Source: Desulfovibrio sp. A2 (GTDB lineage Bacteria > Desulfobacterota > Desulfovibrionia > Desulfovibrionales > Desulfovibrionaceae). Taken from it: a stretch of 64,000 bases of DNA. Below are positions 1 through 8,410 of this stretch, in pieces (position 1 is the first letter of the stretch; the number at the start of each line of letters is the position of its first letter). The stretch covers positions 1 through 64,000 of the forward strand of contig NZ_AGFG01000035.1 of NCBI RefSeq assembly GCF_000226255.1. Reading direction: 5' to 3'. The notes below the pieces were generated by a model. That model was not told where the DNA came from, did not search any database, and was given only the letters and a program-made list of their open reading frames with translations. Made by a program: the position numbers and the translations under genes.

Positions 1-79
1 AGGGAAGCTGCCGCCGAAGGGACGCCGCGCAAGATGCGCTGGGGGTCCAGGGGTGGCGAAGCCCCCCTGGAACGCAGGG

Positions 80-113
80 GGGCAGGGGGTGTTCGTTACA
101 ACACCCCCTGCCC
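80..113. terminator. GC-rich hairpin at the window edge
   Basis: A perfect 14-bp inverted repeat (80-93 and 100-113) encloses a 6-nt loop. No T-tract follows on either strand. It probably ends a gene lying left of the window, or the minus-strand gene that stops at 217. The rest of 1-216 shows no convincing gene. Confidence 0.45.
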
Positions 114-216
114 GCCGGAGGCATAACGAAATCGAGCGGCATCAATCGCGCGAGACTGTCTTCGTAGAAGCCGCACCCGTCAGGGAACACCCCCTCCCCC
201 ACACCCCGCCGTCAGG

Positions 217-846
217 CTACAACAAACACACATCCTCGCCGCAGCACCGCTTCAAAAACGCCGTGTACGCCCCCAGTATGCGCCGCTCGCCCGCCACGCG
301 TTCCGGCGTCAGCGGCGGGCACGGGTGCTCGGCGGCCAGCCGCCGCAGGTCGTCCCGCTGCGGCAACGCCCGCATGCCCTCGCCCAGCACCGCGCCGTCC
401 ACGGCGGCGACAAGCAGCGCGTCGCGCGTGTCGGTCACGGCCACCAGCGGCGCGGGGCCGCCGGGAAACAGCCGGGCCGCCGCCACACTTTCGCGGGCGT
501 AGGTGCCGGGCGCGCCGGGGCAGAACAGCACCAGGCACAGCGGCGCACCGTCGTCGTCGCGCAGGGTCAGGTCCACCACGCGGCAGCCCTCGTCGGCGTC
601 GGCGGTGCTTTCGGATGGTTGGGACGCTTCGGGAGAAGACAAAGAGAACGGGGAAGAAGCGACATCGCCGGCAGGCGGCGCATCGAACCGCACCCGCACG
701 CGCGGCTCAACAAGCTCGCGCGGGTGGCCAAGCTCTTCCACCAGCAGTCGCGCCAGCGCCTGCCGCAGATCTTCATAGGTGGTGTGGTCCACGTCCTGCC
801 CGGTCAGATAATCGCGCAGGGTGGCCCCAAGACTGACTTCGTGCAT
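217..846 (-). CDS. Restriction-endonuclease-like (HSDR_N_2-type) protein, probably catalytically inactive
   Basis: Encodes 209 residues. The start at 846 is chosen over a longer frame because a GGGAGG ribosome site sits just upstream. The N-terminal half resembles the fold found in type I restriction R-subunit N-terminal domains: a 'DYLTGQDV..TTYEDLRQALARLLVEELGHP' type helical start (seen in pieces), then a beta strand with VVDLTL and a second strand LCLVLF. In active members the second strand ends E-x-K; here that position reads F-C-P, so nuclease activity is unlikely. There is no methylase or specificity subunit nearby. Function is unknown; family assignment is by eye. Confidence 0.6.
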   Translation of the reverse strand: MHEVSLGATLRDYLTGQDVDHTTYEDLRQALARLLVEELGHPRELVEPRVRVRFDAPPAGDVASSPFSLSSPEASQPSESTADADEGCRVVDLTLRDDDGAPLCLVLFCPGAPGTYARESVAAARLFPGGPAPLVAVTDTRDALLVAAVDGAVLGEGMRALPQRDDLRRLAAEHPCPPLTPERVAGERRILGAYTAFLKRCCGEDVCLL

Positions 847-915
847 GCGGCCTCCCGGCAAGCCCGTTTTTTCGCAGGCTTGCACCGGAATTCACGAGCG
901 CCGCTGCCGCGCGTC

Positions 916-1173
916 TCAGTTGGCCTTCAAAAGGGCGCGCGCCACGGACTCGTCATACAGCTTGAGGGGATCGGTTTCGCGCCCCATGTCGCGGTACATG
1001 CCCGCCGCGTGCCGGATGACCTCCAGCGGCACCCACTCGTGTCGTTCCCACACCTCGGGGCGGTCGGCCCGCCACAGGCGGAATTCCACGCTGCCCCCGT
1101 GCGCGCGCACGTAGACGCGGGTGCGTTTGTCGTTGGGGTCGGGGTAGTAGTAAAGACCAAGATCATCCTGCAT
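916..1173 (-). CDS. Small conserved hypothetical protein
   Basis: Encodes 85 residues starting MQDDLGLYYYPDPNDKRTRV. The ATG at 1173 follows an AGGAGT ribosome site, which decides the start against a longer frame. The protein is soluble, with no signal peptide or membrane segment, and rich in aromatic and charged residues. It lies 69 nt upstream of the HSDR_N-like gene on the same strand, so the two may be co-transcribed. I do not recognise a family and assign no function. Confidence 0.65.
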   Translation of the reverse strand: MQDDLGLYYYPDPNDKRTRVYVRAHGGSVEFRLWRADRPEVWERHEWVPLEVIRHAAGMYRDMGRETDPLKLYDESVARALLKAN

Positions 1174-1738
1174 GGGCACTCCTGAGCACGTAAAAAAGCG
1201 TGTGACGCCCGCGCGCCGTGACGGATGCGGCCGACCGGGGGCGCATCCGTCCGGCGGCGGGCATACGGTCAATGCCCTATCCCGCCGATGCGCGCAAGCT
1301 GTTGTCATTCCCCGGTGGGTGGGCTACAAGCAAGGGAGTGTCGCCCGCCCCCTGCGCGGCGGCACCGGGGATGTCCGACAGGGATGCTGCCATGCCCCGT
1401 CCCCGCGCGAAAGCGCGGCGGGCACCGGAATGAACGAAGGTTTCGCGGCGCCACCGACTCGCCGCCCCTTGGTCCATTTCGGCAATCCCGACAAGGCGTT
1501 GTATGCGTTTCACCAGACGGCGAAGCGCCATGCCCGCCCGTGTCGGGGCTTGACAACGCGCCGGAATCCTTTTAGGAATGGCGTTACTTTGTCCAAAAAA
1601 TCACGAGTTTTCCGGGCGCAAGGGCCGCGCCGACCAAAGCCCTTACCTCCGGAAGACGCCGTCCTGTTGCGCCCCAGGGGCGATGGGCGTGTCTGTTGAG
1701 AGTCCAGAACTTCAACAAACCAATGTGGAGGTAAGGCA
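1174..1738 (+). promoter_or_regulatory. Control region upstream of dsrABD
   Basis: 565 bp without a supported gene, between the divergent small hypothetical and dsrA. A sigma-70-like candidate is TTGACA at 1550-1555 and TAGGAA at 1573-1578 with a 17-bp spacer, leaving a leader of roughly 150 nt. The -35 is perfect and the -10 is weak. The dsrA ribosome site GGAGGT (1727-1732) is ideally placed 6 nt before the ATG. Confidence 0.45.
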
Positions 1739-3052
1739 ATGGCGAAACATGCAACCCCCAAGTTGGACCAGCTCGAATCCGGGCCTTGGCCCAGCTTCGT
1801 GTCCGACATCAAGCAGGAAGCTGCTTACCGGGCTGCCAACCCCAAGGGTCTGGACTACCAGATCCCGGTGGACTGCCCCGAAGACCTGCTTGGCGTGCTC
1901 GAGCTGTCCTACAACGAGGGTGAAACCCACTGGAAGCACGGCGGCATCGTCGGCGTGTTCGGTTACGGCGGCGGCGTCATCGGCCGTTACTGTGACCAGC
2001 CCGAACAGTTCCCCGGCGTGGCGCACTTCCACACCGTGCGCGTGAACCAGCCCGCGGCGAAGTACTACCACACCGACTACCTCCGCCAGCTCTGCGACCT
2101 GTGGGATCTGCGCGGCTCCGGTCTGACCAACATGCACGGCTCCACCGGCGACATCGTGCTTCTTGGCACCCAGACCCCGCAGCTTGAAGAACTGTTCTTC
2201 GAACTGACCCACAAGATGAACACCGACCTCGGTGGCTCGGGCTCGAACCTGCGTACGCCCGAAGCGTGCCTTGGCATGTCGCGCTGCGAATACGCCTGCT
2301 ACGACACCCAGGCCTGCTGCTACGCCCTGACCATGGAATACCAGGACGAACTGCACCGTCCGGCGTTCCCCTACAAGTTCAAGTTCAAGTTCGACGGCTG
2401 CCCCAACGGCTGCGTGGCCTCCATCGCCCGCTCCGACTTCTCGGTCATCGGCACCTGGAAGGACGACATCAAGATCGACCAGGCCGCCGTCAAGGCCTAC
2501 GTCGGTGGCGAACTGAAGCCCAACGCGGGCGCCCACGCGGGCCGCGACTGGGGCAAGTTCGACATCGTGGCCGAAGTGGTGGAACGCTGCCCCTCCAAGT
2601 GCATCTCCTGGAACGGCTCCGCCCTGTCCATCAAGACCAGCGAGTGCGTGCGCTGCATGCACTGCATCAACACCATGCCCCGCGCCCTGCGCATCGGTGA
2701 CGAACGCGGCGCGTCCATCCTGGTCGGCGCCAAGGCGCCCGTCCTCGACGGCGCCCAGATGGGTTCGCTGCTGGTGCCCTTCGTGGAAGCCACCGATCCT
2801 TTCGACGAAATCAAGGAAGTCATCGAAAAGATCTGGGACTGGTGGATGGAAGAAGGCAAGAACCGCGAGCGTCTGGGCGAGACCATCAAGCGTCTCAGCT
2901 TCCAGAAGCTGCTCGAAGTGACCGAGATCGCCCCCCAGGCACAGCACGTGCAGGAGCCTCGCTCCAACCCGTACATCTTCTTCAAGGAAGAAGAAGTGCC
3001 CGGCGGCTGGGATCGCGACATCACGGAATACCGCAAGAGACACCAGAGATAA
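1739..3052 (+). CDS. dsrA: Dissimilatory sulfite reductase alpha subunit
   Basis: 437 residues, the normal length. With DsrB it forms the cytoplasmic alpha2beta2 enzyme that reduces sulfite during sulfate respiration, passing a trisulfide to DsrC. Siroheme/[4Fe-4S] ligand cysteines are visible at 177, 183, 221 and 225 (ACLGMSRC and DGCPNGC). A ferredoxin-type domain has cysteines at 284, 303, 306 and 309 (CPSKC, CVRCMHC). These are the numbers known for D. vulgaris DsrA. In DsrA the bound tetrapyrrole is the non-catalytic sirohydrochlorin or siroheme. A strong GGAGGT site fixes the start. dsrB follows after 18 nt, in one operon. Confidence 0.98.
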   Translation: MAKHATPKLDQLESGPWPSFVSDIKQEAAYRAANPKGLDYQIPVDCPEDLLGVLELSYNEGETHWKHGGIVGVFGYGGGVIGRYCDQPEQFPGVAHFHTVRVNQPAAKYYHTDYLRQLCDLWDLRGSGLTNMHGSTGDIVLLGTQTPQLEELFFELTHKMNTDLGGSGSNLRTPEACLGMSRCEYACYDTQACCYALTMEYQDELHRPAFPYKFKFKFDGCPNGCVASIARSDFSVIGTWKDDIKIDQAAVKAYVGGELKPNAGAHAGRDWGKFDIVAEVVERCPSKCISWNGSALSIKTSECVRCMHCINTMPRALRIGDERGASILVGAKAPVLDGAQMGSLLVPFVEATDPFDEIKEVIEKIWDWWMEEGKNRERLGETIKRLSFQKLLEVTEIAPQAQHVQEPRSNPYIFFKEEEVPGGWDRDITEYRKRHQR

Positions 3053-3070
3053 GAAGAGGGGTAGCACATC

Positions 3071-4216
3071 ATGGCATTCATCTCTTCCGGGTACAATCCC
3101 GAAAAGCCGATGGAAAACCGTATCACGGACATCGGCCCCCGCAAGCACGACTCCTTCTTCCCCCCGTTCATCGCCAAGAACTTCGGGAAGTGGCTGTACC
3201 ATGAAATCCTGGAACCCGGCGTGCTCATGCATGCCGCCGAATCCGGCGACAAGGTCTACACCGTGCGTGTTGGCGCCGCGCGCCTGATGTCGATCACCCA
3301 CATCCGCGAGATGTGCGACATCGCCGACAAGCACTGCGGCGGCTTCATGCGCTTCACCACCCGCAACAACGTCGAGTTCATGGTCGACAACGAAGCGGCC
3401 CTGAAGGCGCTGAAGGAAGACCTGGCCTCGCGCAAGTTCGCCGGCGGCTCCTACAAGTTCCCCATCGGCGGCACCGGCGCCGGTGTGTCCAACATCGTGC
3501 ACACTCAGGGCTGGGTGCACTGCCACACCCCCGCCACCGACGCCTCGGGCCCGGTCAAGGCCATCATGGACGAAGTCTTCACCGACTTCCAGTCCATGCG
3601 CCTGCCCGCCCCGGTCCGCATCTCGCTGGCTTGCTGCATCAACATGTGCGGCGCGGTGCACTGCTCCGACATCGGCGTGGTGGGCATCCACCGCAAGCCC
3701 CCGATGATCGACCACGAATGGACCGACCAGCTGTGCGAAATCCCGCTGGCCGTTTCGGCCTGCCCCACCGCCGCCGTGCGTCCCACCAAGGTGGAAGTCG
3801 GCGACAAGAAGCTGAACTCCATCGCCATCAAGAACGAACGCTGCATGTACTGCGGTAACTGCTACACCATGTGCCCCGCCCTGCCCATCTCCGATGGCGA
3901 AGGCGACGGCTGCGTGATCATGGTGGGCGGCAAGGTTTCCAACCGCATCTCCATGCCCAAGTTCTCGAAGGTCGTCGTGGCCTACATCCCGAACGAAATG
4001 CCGCGCTGGCCCTCGCTCACCGCGAAGATCAAGCACATCATCGAGGTGTACGCCGCCAACGCGAACAAGTACGAGCGTCTGGGCGAATGGGCCGAGCGCA
4101 TCGGCTGGGAAAGCTTCTTCAAGCTGACCGGCCTTGAGTTCACCCACCACCTCATCGACGACTTCCGCGATCCGGCCTACTACACCTGGCGTCAGAGCAC
4201 CCAGTTCAAGTTCTAA
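3071..4216 (+). CDS. dsrB: Dissimilatory sulfite reductase beta subunit
   Basis: 381 residues. DsrB holds the catalytic siroheme of the DsrAB complex. The coupled [4Fe-4S] ligands are Cys151, Cys188, Cys189 and Cys193 (WVHCH and ACCINMCG). The ferredoxin domain contributes Cys231, 258, 261 and 264 (ACPTAA, CMYCGNC), followed by CPALP. All expected ligands are present. It lies 18 nt after dsrA with a GAGGGG-type ribosome site. A very stable hairpin follows before dsrD, which may set the ratio of dsrAB to dsrD transcript. Confidence 0.98.
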   Translation: MAFISSGYNPEKPMENRITDIGPRKHDSFFPPFIAKNFGKWLYHEILEPGVLMHAAESGDKVYTVRVGAARLMSITHIREMCDIADKHCGGFMRFTTRNNVEFMVDNEAALKALKEDLASRKFAGGSYKFPIGGTGAGVSNIVHTQGWVHCHTPATDASGPVKAIMDEVFTDFQSMRLPAPVRISLACCINMCGAVHCSDIGVVGIHRKPPMIDHEWTDQLCEIPLAVSACPTAAVRPTKVEVGDKKLNSIAIKNERCMYCGNCYTMCPALPISDGEGDGCVIMVGGKVSNRISMPKFSKVVVAYIPNEMPRWPSLTAKIKHIIEVYAANANKYERLGEWAERIGWESFFKLTGLEFTHHLIDDFRDPAYYTWRQSTQFKF

Positions 4217-4235
4217 GCCGGACGGCAACCACATT

Positions 4236-4260
4236 CCGGGGGCGGGTTTGCCGCCCCCGG
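4236..4260 (+). promoter_or_regulatory. Intercistronic hairpin between dsrB and dsrD
   Basis: A perfect 10-bp all-GC stem (4236-4245 with 4251-4260) and a 5-nt loop. It is 19 nt after the dsrB stop and 19 nt before dsrD. There is no T-tract, so it is more likely an mRNA-stability or processing element than a terminator. Confidence 0.55.
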
Positions 4261-4279
4261 ATAACCAAAGGGGCTATCC

Positions 4280-4513
4280 ATGGAAGAAGCCAAGAACAAG
4301 GTCGTGGAATTCCTGCAGTCCAAGGCCGGCTCGAAGAGCAAGTTCTACTTCAACGACTTTCTCGACCTGTTCCCCGACAAGGGCCCGCGCGACGTGAAGA
4401 AGATCCTCACTGCGCTGGTGAACGCCGAAGTTCTGGAATACTGGTCCTCCGGCAGCACCACCATGTACGGCCTCAAGGGCGCCGGCAAGCAGGCCGGGGC
4501 CGAGGGCGAATAG
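4280..4513 (+). CDS. dsrD: DsrD, winged-helix activator of DsrAB
   Basis: 77 residues, rich in Lys, with the compact winged-helix pattern typical of DsrD (FYFNDFLDLFPDKGPRDVKK region, then a beta wing ending TTMYGLKGAG). It was first thought to bind DNA; later work on purified proteins described it as an allosteric activator of DsrAB sulfite reduction. Third gene of the dsr operon, with an AAAGGGG ribosome site. A rho-independent terminator follows immediately, so cobB downstream is probably transcribed separately or by read-through. Confidence 0.95.
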   Translation: MEEAKNKVVEFLQSKAGSKSKFYFNDFLDLFPDKGPRDVKKILTALVNAEVLEYWSSGSTTMYGLKGAGKQAGAEGE

Positions 4514-4541
4514 TAGTTCTCCACGCCGGGGAACTATTTTT
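4514..4541 (+). terminator. Rho-independent terminator of dsrABD
   Basis: A 9-bp stem (4514-4522 with 4528-4536, one G-T pair), 5-nt loop and TTTTT at 4537-4541. It begins directly after the dsrD stop codon. A second hairpin (7-bp arms 4550-4556 and 4569-4575, then TCTTTT) lies just behind it. The rest of 4576-4872 shows no gene. Confidence 0.8.
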
Positions 4542-4872
4542 CCGAAAAGGCGTATGGACTGCAAGGTTCATACGCTCTTTTCATATGCGCGCCCCGCAGG
4601 GGCGGCACCTTGGCACATGCGTGCCTTGCGGGGACCGCACCCGCGCAACACTCTGCATTGCCGCCGCCCAGGCGTTGCGCCCGTTGAGAGCCCCACGCGC
4701 GCTGCGACGGCCCGCCCCCTGAACGCCAGCGCGCTGCGGGACTGACGCGGTGCGTGCGTCTGCCCGCATGCCGCCCGGCAGGCCGACAACCGTAGCACCA
4801 GCCCCGCGCGCCGCACCCGTCCGGCTTTCCACCACCCCTCACACCGTCCGGGTCATCCGGCATCCCTGCTTC

Positions 4873-6471
4873 ATGAATCTTCCACGCATCGTCATCGCCG
4901 GCCTTTCCGGCGGCTCAGGCAAGACGCTGGTGTCCCTCGGCGTCGTGCGCGCCCTTGCGCGCTCGGGCCTTGCGGTGAAGCCCTGCAAGAAGGGCCCGGA
5001 CTACATCGATGCCTGGTGGCTGGCCCTGGCCGCCGGGCATCCCGCCACCAACCTGGACCCCTACTTCCTCGGCGCGGACATGCTGCGTTCGCTGTTCTGG
5101 ACCCAATGCGGACTGACCGAAGGGCACGGGCAGCCCGCCGGGCAGCCGTCCGGCGGCGCGCGCGTACATGACGCGCCTCGCGGGTTCTCCCGGCCGGGCC
5201 CCTTCGACATGGCCGTCATCGAAGGCAACCGGGGCCTATTCGACGGGCGCGACCTGTCCGGCAGCTGCTCCACGGCCGAGCTGGCGCGCATCCTCGGCGC
5301 GCCGGTGGTGGTGGTCATGGACTGCACCAAGATGACCCGCACGGCGGCGGCCATCGTGTCCGGCCTGCGCCACTTCGAGCAGGGCGTGCGCATTGCCGGG
5401 GTGATCCTGAACCGCACGGCGGGGCCGCGCCACCGCACGGTGCTGCGCGAGACCATAGAGCATTACACCGACGTGCCGGTGCTGGGCGTGCTGCCCAAGC
5501 TCGCAGGAAATCCCATCCCGGAGCGGCACATGGGGCTGGTTTCCGGCATGGAGCACGAGGAATGCGTGGCCGGGCTGGACCGCGTGGCGGACATCATGGC
5601 CGACCACGTGGACCTGCACCGCCTGCGCGAGGTGGCCGCCTCCGCCCCCGCCCAGCGGCAGCCCATCGCCGACCTGTGGTCGCTGCTGCCCGGCGCGGAG
5701 CACGCCGCCCCTGCCCCTTCCGCCCAACGCGACGCGGAGCCCGATGCCGTACACCATGCCCGCCCGCGCATCGGCTACGTGCACGACGCAGCCCTGTGGT
5801 TCTACTACGAGGAAAACCTGCTGGCCCTGCGCCACGCCGGGGCCAACCTGGTCCGCTTGTCCCTGCTGGACGATGCCCTGTGGCCGGAACTGGACGGCCT
5901 GTACCTGGGCGGAGGCTTTCCGGAAACACTCGCCGCCCGCCTGGCCGCCAACCGCCCGTCCCTGGACAGACTGCGCGGACTGTCCGACGCGGGCCTGCCC
6001 ATCTACGCCGAATGCGGCGGCTTCATGGTGTTGGGCCGGTCCATCGTCATGGACGGCACGGAACACCCCATGGCGAACATCTTTCCGGTGCGCACGGTAT
6101 TCCACCCCAAGCCACAGGGGCTCGGGTACGTGGACGCCAACGCCGTGCTGGACAACCCCTTCCACCCCGTGGGCACGCCGTTTCGCGGACACGAATTCCA
6201 CTACTCGCGCTGCGTGCCCTGCGACGCCCCGACGGCCGAAGGCACTGCCGGGCAAGAGCGCCAAGGCTCCTCCCCCCTTCAAGCCTGCGCCCTGCGCCTG
6301 ACGGCCCAGTCCGGCCACGTCACCGGCATGGGCGAAGGCCGTGACGGCCTGCTGCACAACAACACCCTGGCCGCGTACACCCACATCTTCGCCCCCGCCG
6401 TGCCCCATTGGGCCCCGGCCATGGTGCGTGCAGCGAGCGACTTCCGTGCGCGTACGGCGCGCAGCGCCTGA
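4873..6471 (+). CDS. cobB: CbiA/CobB-family cobyrinate (or siroheme) amide synthase
   Basis: 532 residues from the ATG at 4873; the frame is open further upstream but the family begins at MNLPRIVIAG. The N-terminal half is a BioD-like ATPase with P-loop GGSGKT and the family motifs KKGPDYID and EGNRGLFDG. The C-terminal half is a glutamine amidotransferase with the Cys nucleophile in YAECGGFM and the His of AYTHIF. Family members amidate carboxylates of cobyrinate; the relative DsrN amidates siroheme in sulfur oxidisers. Its place behind dsrABD fits a role in making the siroheme amide found in Desulfovibrio sulfite reductases. Which substrate it uses cannot be read from sequence. A Gly/Pro-rich insert lies near residues 85-110. 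Confidence 0.9.
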   Translation: MNLPRIVIAGLSGGSGKTLVSLGVVRALARSGLAVKPCKKGPDYIDAWWLALAAGHPATNLDPYFLGADMLRSLFWTQCGLTEGHGQPAGQPSGGARVHDAPRGFSRPGPFDMAVIEGNRGLFDGRDLSGSCSTAELARILGAPVVVVMDCTKMTRTAAAIVSGLRHFEQGVRIAGVILNRTAGPRHRTVLRETIEHYTDVPVLGVLPKLAGNPIPERHMGLVSGMEHEECVAGLDRVADIMADHVDLHRLREVAASAPAQRQPIADLWSLLPGAEHAAPAPSAQRDAEPDAVHHARPRIGYVHDAALWFYYEENLLALRHAGANLVRLSLLDDALWPELDGLYLGGGFPETLAARLAANRPSLDRLRGLSDAGLPIYAECGGFMVLGRSIVMDGTEHPMANIFPVRTVFHPKPQGLGYVDANAVLDNPFHPVGTPFRGHEFHYSRCVPCDAPTAEGTAGQERQGSSPLQACALRLTAQSGHVTGMGEGRDGLLHNNTLAAYTHIFAPAVPHWAPAMVRAASDFRARTARSA

Positions 6472-6816
6472 CGTACCGGCATTCCTCCTGGTGTTACCCA
6501 CAAAACCTCGTTGCTCGCCTGACTGGCGCGTTCCCGTGGCATGGCCAGAAATTCGCTTGCCAGGCGACGCGGCCTGGTCTATTTGCACGCATATCATTAG
6601 CAAGCGAACAATATGTAAGCGAACCATATCCGCCTTCACGGAACTTTGCGCGCAAGCGCGCCGTCCCGGCACGGGGTCACGCGGCCACCTGCCTCGCCGT
6701 GCATATCATTCCCGCAAGCCGTCGCGCCCGCCCCATTGCCGCCGGTCGCCGCCGAGCCCCCTGTCTCCCGCAACCCGCAACATCACGCGGCACAGAGCCG
6801 CATGCAGGAAGCTTCC
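6472..6816 (+). promoter_or_regulatory. Leader with repeated AAGCGAAC boxes before the outer-membrane protein
   Basis: 345 bp without a gene. Two direct copies of AAGCGAAC-CATAT type lie 15 bp apart (6602-6614, 6617-6629). An inverted copy TTCGCTTGC sits at 6552-6560, pairing with GCAAGCGAA at 6600-6608. The spacing of about one and a half helical turns suggests a regulator site. No clear -35/-10 pair was found. Confidence 0.35.
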
Positions 6817-7716
6817 ATGACCCACCCGATCTTCTCCGCCAAGCGATGCCGCACCCTGTGCCCCCATCTTGCCGCCCTGCTGCTGGGCGCGGCCCTGCTG
6901 CTGGGGGCGACCTTACCGGCCCACGCCGAGGGCACCGACTTCGACGCAACCGTCACCGGGCGCGCCATCGGCGAGGCCGACATGGACGACGGCGGCTCCG
7001 TGGCCGTCACCGAAACCGGGGCCAGCCTGCGCTACCGCTGGTTCGGCATCGACTACCTGAACCGCAGCTACGACTGGTCCGACACCAACGACCTGCCCTT
7101 CGGCCACGGCAGCGACCCATGGGAACAGTTGCACCTGCTGCGCCTTCGCGCCGAGATATCCGACCAGTTGGGCCTCGGCGGCCTTGGCTGGTTCGCGGGC
7201 GCGGGCCTTACCGCTGGCTGGGAAGAGGAAATGGACGACGCCTGGGGCGTTTCCGGCACGGCCGGGCTCACCTGGGCGGTGGGCGGCGTGCGTCTGCGCG
7301 GCGGCGTTGGCGTCTCGGCGCATCCCATCGGGGTGCGGGCCATGCCCGTTGCCGCCGCCGACTGGGGCAACCAGCGCGACCTCGGCTTCTCGGCCACGGT
7401 GGGCATACCCGAAACCATGCTGCGCTACCGCACCTCGGACATCTTCTCCTTCCGCCTGGGCGGACGCATGGACGGCGGCACCTACCGCCTTGCCGACGAC
7501 AGCCCCGTGGAGCGCGAAGGCTACATGAAGACCTCGTCCGTCACCCTTGGCGGGTACATCGACGTCACCCCACTGGACGATCTTACGCTGACGCTGGGCG
7601 CGGAATACCTGACCCGGCGCGAGATGACCGTGTACAATTCCGACGGCGAGGAAAAGGACAGCTACGACGTGGACGACGCGCCCGCGCTGTTCCTGCGCCT
7701 GCGCTACGGCTTCTAG
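6817..7716 (+). CDS. Predicted outer-membrane beta-barrel protein
   Basis: 299 residues. The start MTHPIF is preferred because it gives a standard signal peptide: basic n-region, long Leu/Ala core and AHA-EG cleavage near residue 37. The mature part alternates short hydrophobic/aromatic strands with Gly/Asp turns and ends LRLRYGF, with the terminal Phe typical of barrels inserted by BamA. About ten to twelve strands are likely. No enzymatic motif is visible. It is followed by a GC hairpin. It could be a porin-like or adhesion barrel; no specific family was recognised. Confidence 0.7.
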   Translation: MTHPIFSAKRCRTLCPHLAALLLGAALLLGATLPAHAEGTDFDATVTGRAIGEADMDDGGSVAVTETGASLRYRWFGIDYLNRSYDWSDTNDLPFGHGSDPWEQLHLLRLRAEISDQLGLGGLGWFAGAGLTAGWEEEMDDAWGVSGTAGLTWAVGGVRLRGGVGVSAHPIGVRAMPVAAADWGNQRDLGFSATVGIPETMLRYRTSDIFSFRLGGRMDGGTYRLADDSPVEREGYMKTSSVTLGGYIDVTPLDDLTLTLGAEYLTRREMTVYNSDGEEKDSYDVDDAPALFLRLRYGF

Positions 7717-7735
7717 CCCCCCGGCGACACGCTCC

Positions 7736-7767
7736 GGCCCCGCGCGGGATTGACAGCGCGCGGGGCC
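7736..7767 (+). terminator. Hairpin after the outer-membrane protein gene
   Basis: A perfect 11-bp GC-rich stem (7736-7746 with 7757-7767) and a 10-nt loop, starting 20 nt after the stop codon. No T-tract follows, so termination is plausible rather than certain. Confidence 0.45.
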
Positions 7768-7816
7768 GCCACATACGCAAGGGGATACCCGACGCCCCCT
7801 CCACCGCAGGAGCGCC

Positions 7817-8284
7817 ATGCCCCAAGCCCCCTTCTACCCCCATGACGCGCCGCTGCCCGGCGTGCGCACCTCGCACCGGTTCCTTTTGCTGCTCACGGAA
7901 CTGAACCGGTCATGGCGCATGCGCCTTGACCAGCGGCTGAAGCCGCTGGGAATTTCCCTGGCCTCAGGCGGGGTGTTGTGGGCGCTCGCGGTGCGCGGCC
8001 GCCTGTCGCAAATCCAGCTGGCCCGGCACATCGGCATCGAAGGCTCCTCGCTTGTCAGGCAGATCGACAAGCTGGAGGCCGAAGGACATCTTCGTCGCAT
8101 CCAGAATCCGGAGGACCGCCGCGCGAACCTGGTGGAACTCACAGAAACGGGCAACACGCTGGCGGCGTCCGTCATCGCCGCAGGCGTGGCCGTGCGCGAC
8201 GAACTGTTCGAGGGCATACCCGACGTGGACCTGGAGACCACCATGCGCACCCTGCACCTGCTGCGCACCCGCCTGCCGGACTGA
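7817..8284 (+). CDS. MarR-family transcriptional regulator
   Basis: 155 residues. The central winged helix is clear: LSQIQLARHIGIEGSSLVRQ (helix-turn-helix) and the wing with NPEDRRANLVELT, the DxR signature of the family. Flanking helices would form the dimer interface. A GCAGGAG ribosome site precedes the ATG. The SLC13-type transporter starts 127 nt downstream on the same strand, so it may control that gene, possibly in response to an aromatic or organic acid ligand. The ligand is not predictable. Confidence 0.9.
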   Translation: MPQAPFYPHDAPLPGVRTSHRFLLLLTELNRSWRMRLDQRLKPLGISLASGGVLWALAVRGRLSQIQLARHIGIEGSSLVRQIDKLEAEGHLRRIQNPEDRRANLVELTETGNTLAASVIAAGVAVRDELFEGIPDVDLETTMRTLHLLRTRLPD

Positions 8285-8410
8285 TACCGGCGACCCGCCC
8301 GCGCGCCGGGCACCGCGGGACAAGCGCAGGCCAGCCGAGCGCCCGGCCAAGGTTGTCCGCCCATCCCCCCCGTGCTACGCAGGGTACATACCCCGCGAGG
8401 TGTCCCTGGC

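Noticed and set aside
1712..4234. An 840-codon open frame on the minus strand opposite dsrA-dsrB
   Set aside because: Low-complexity Ala/Gly/His/Val protein with no motif; a by-product of strong third-position GC bias in dsrAB.
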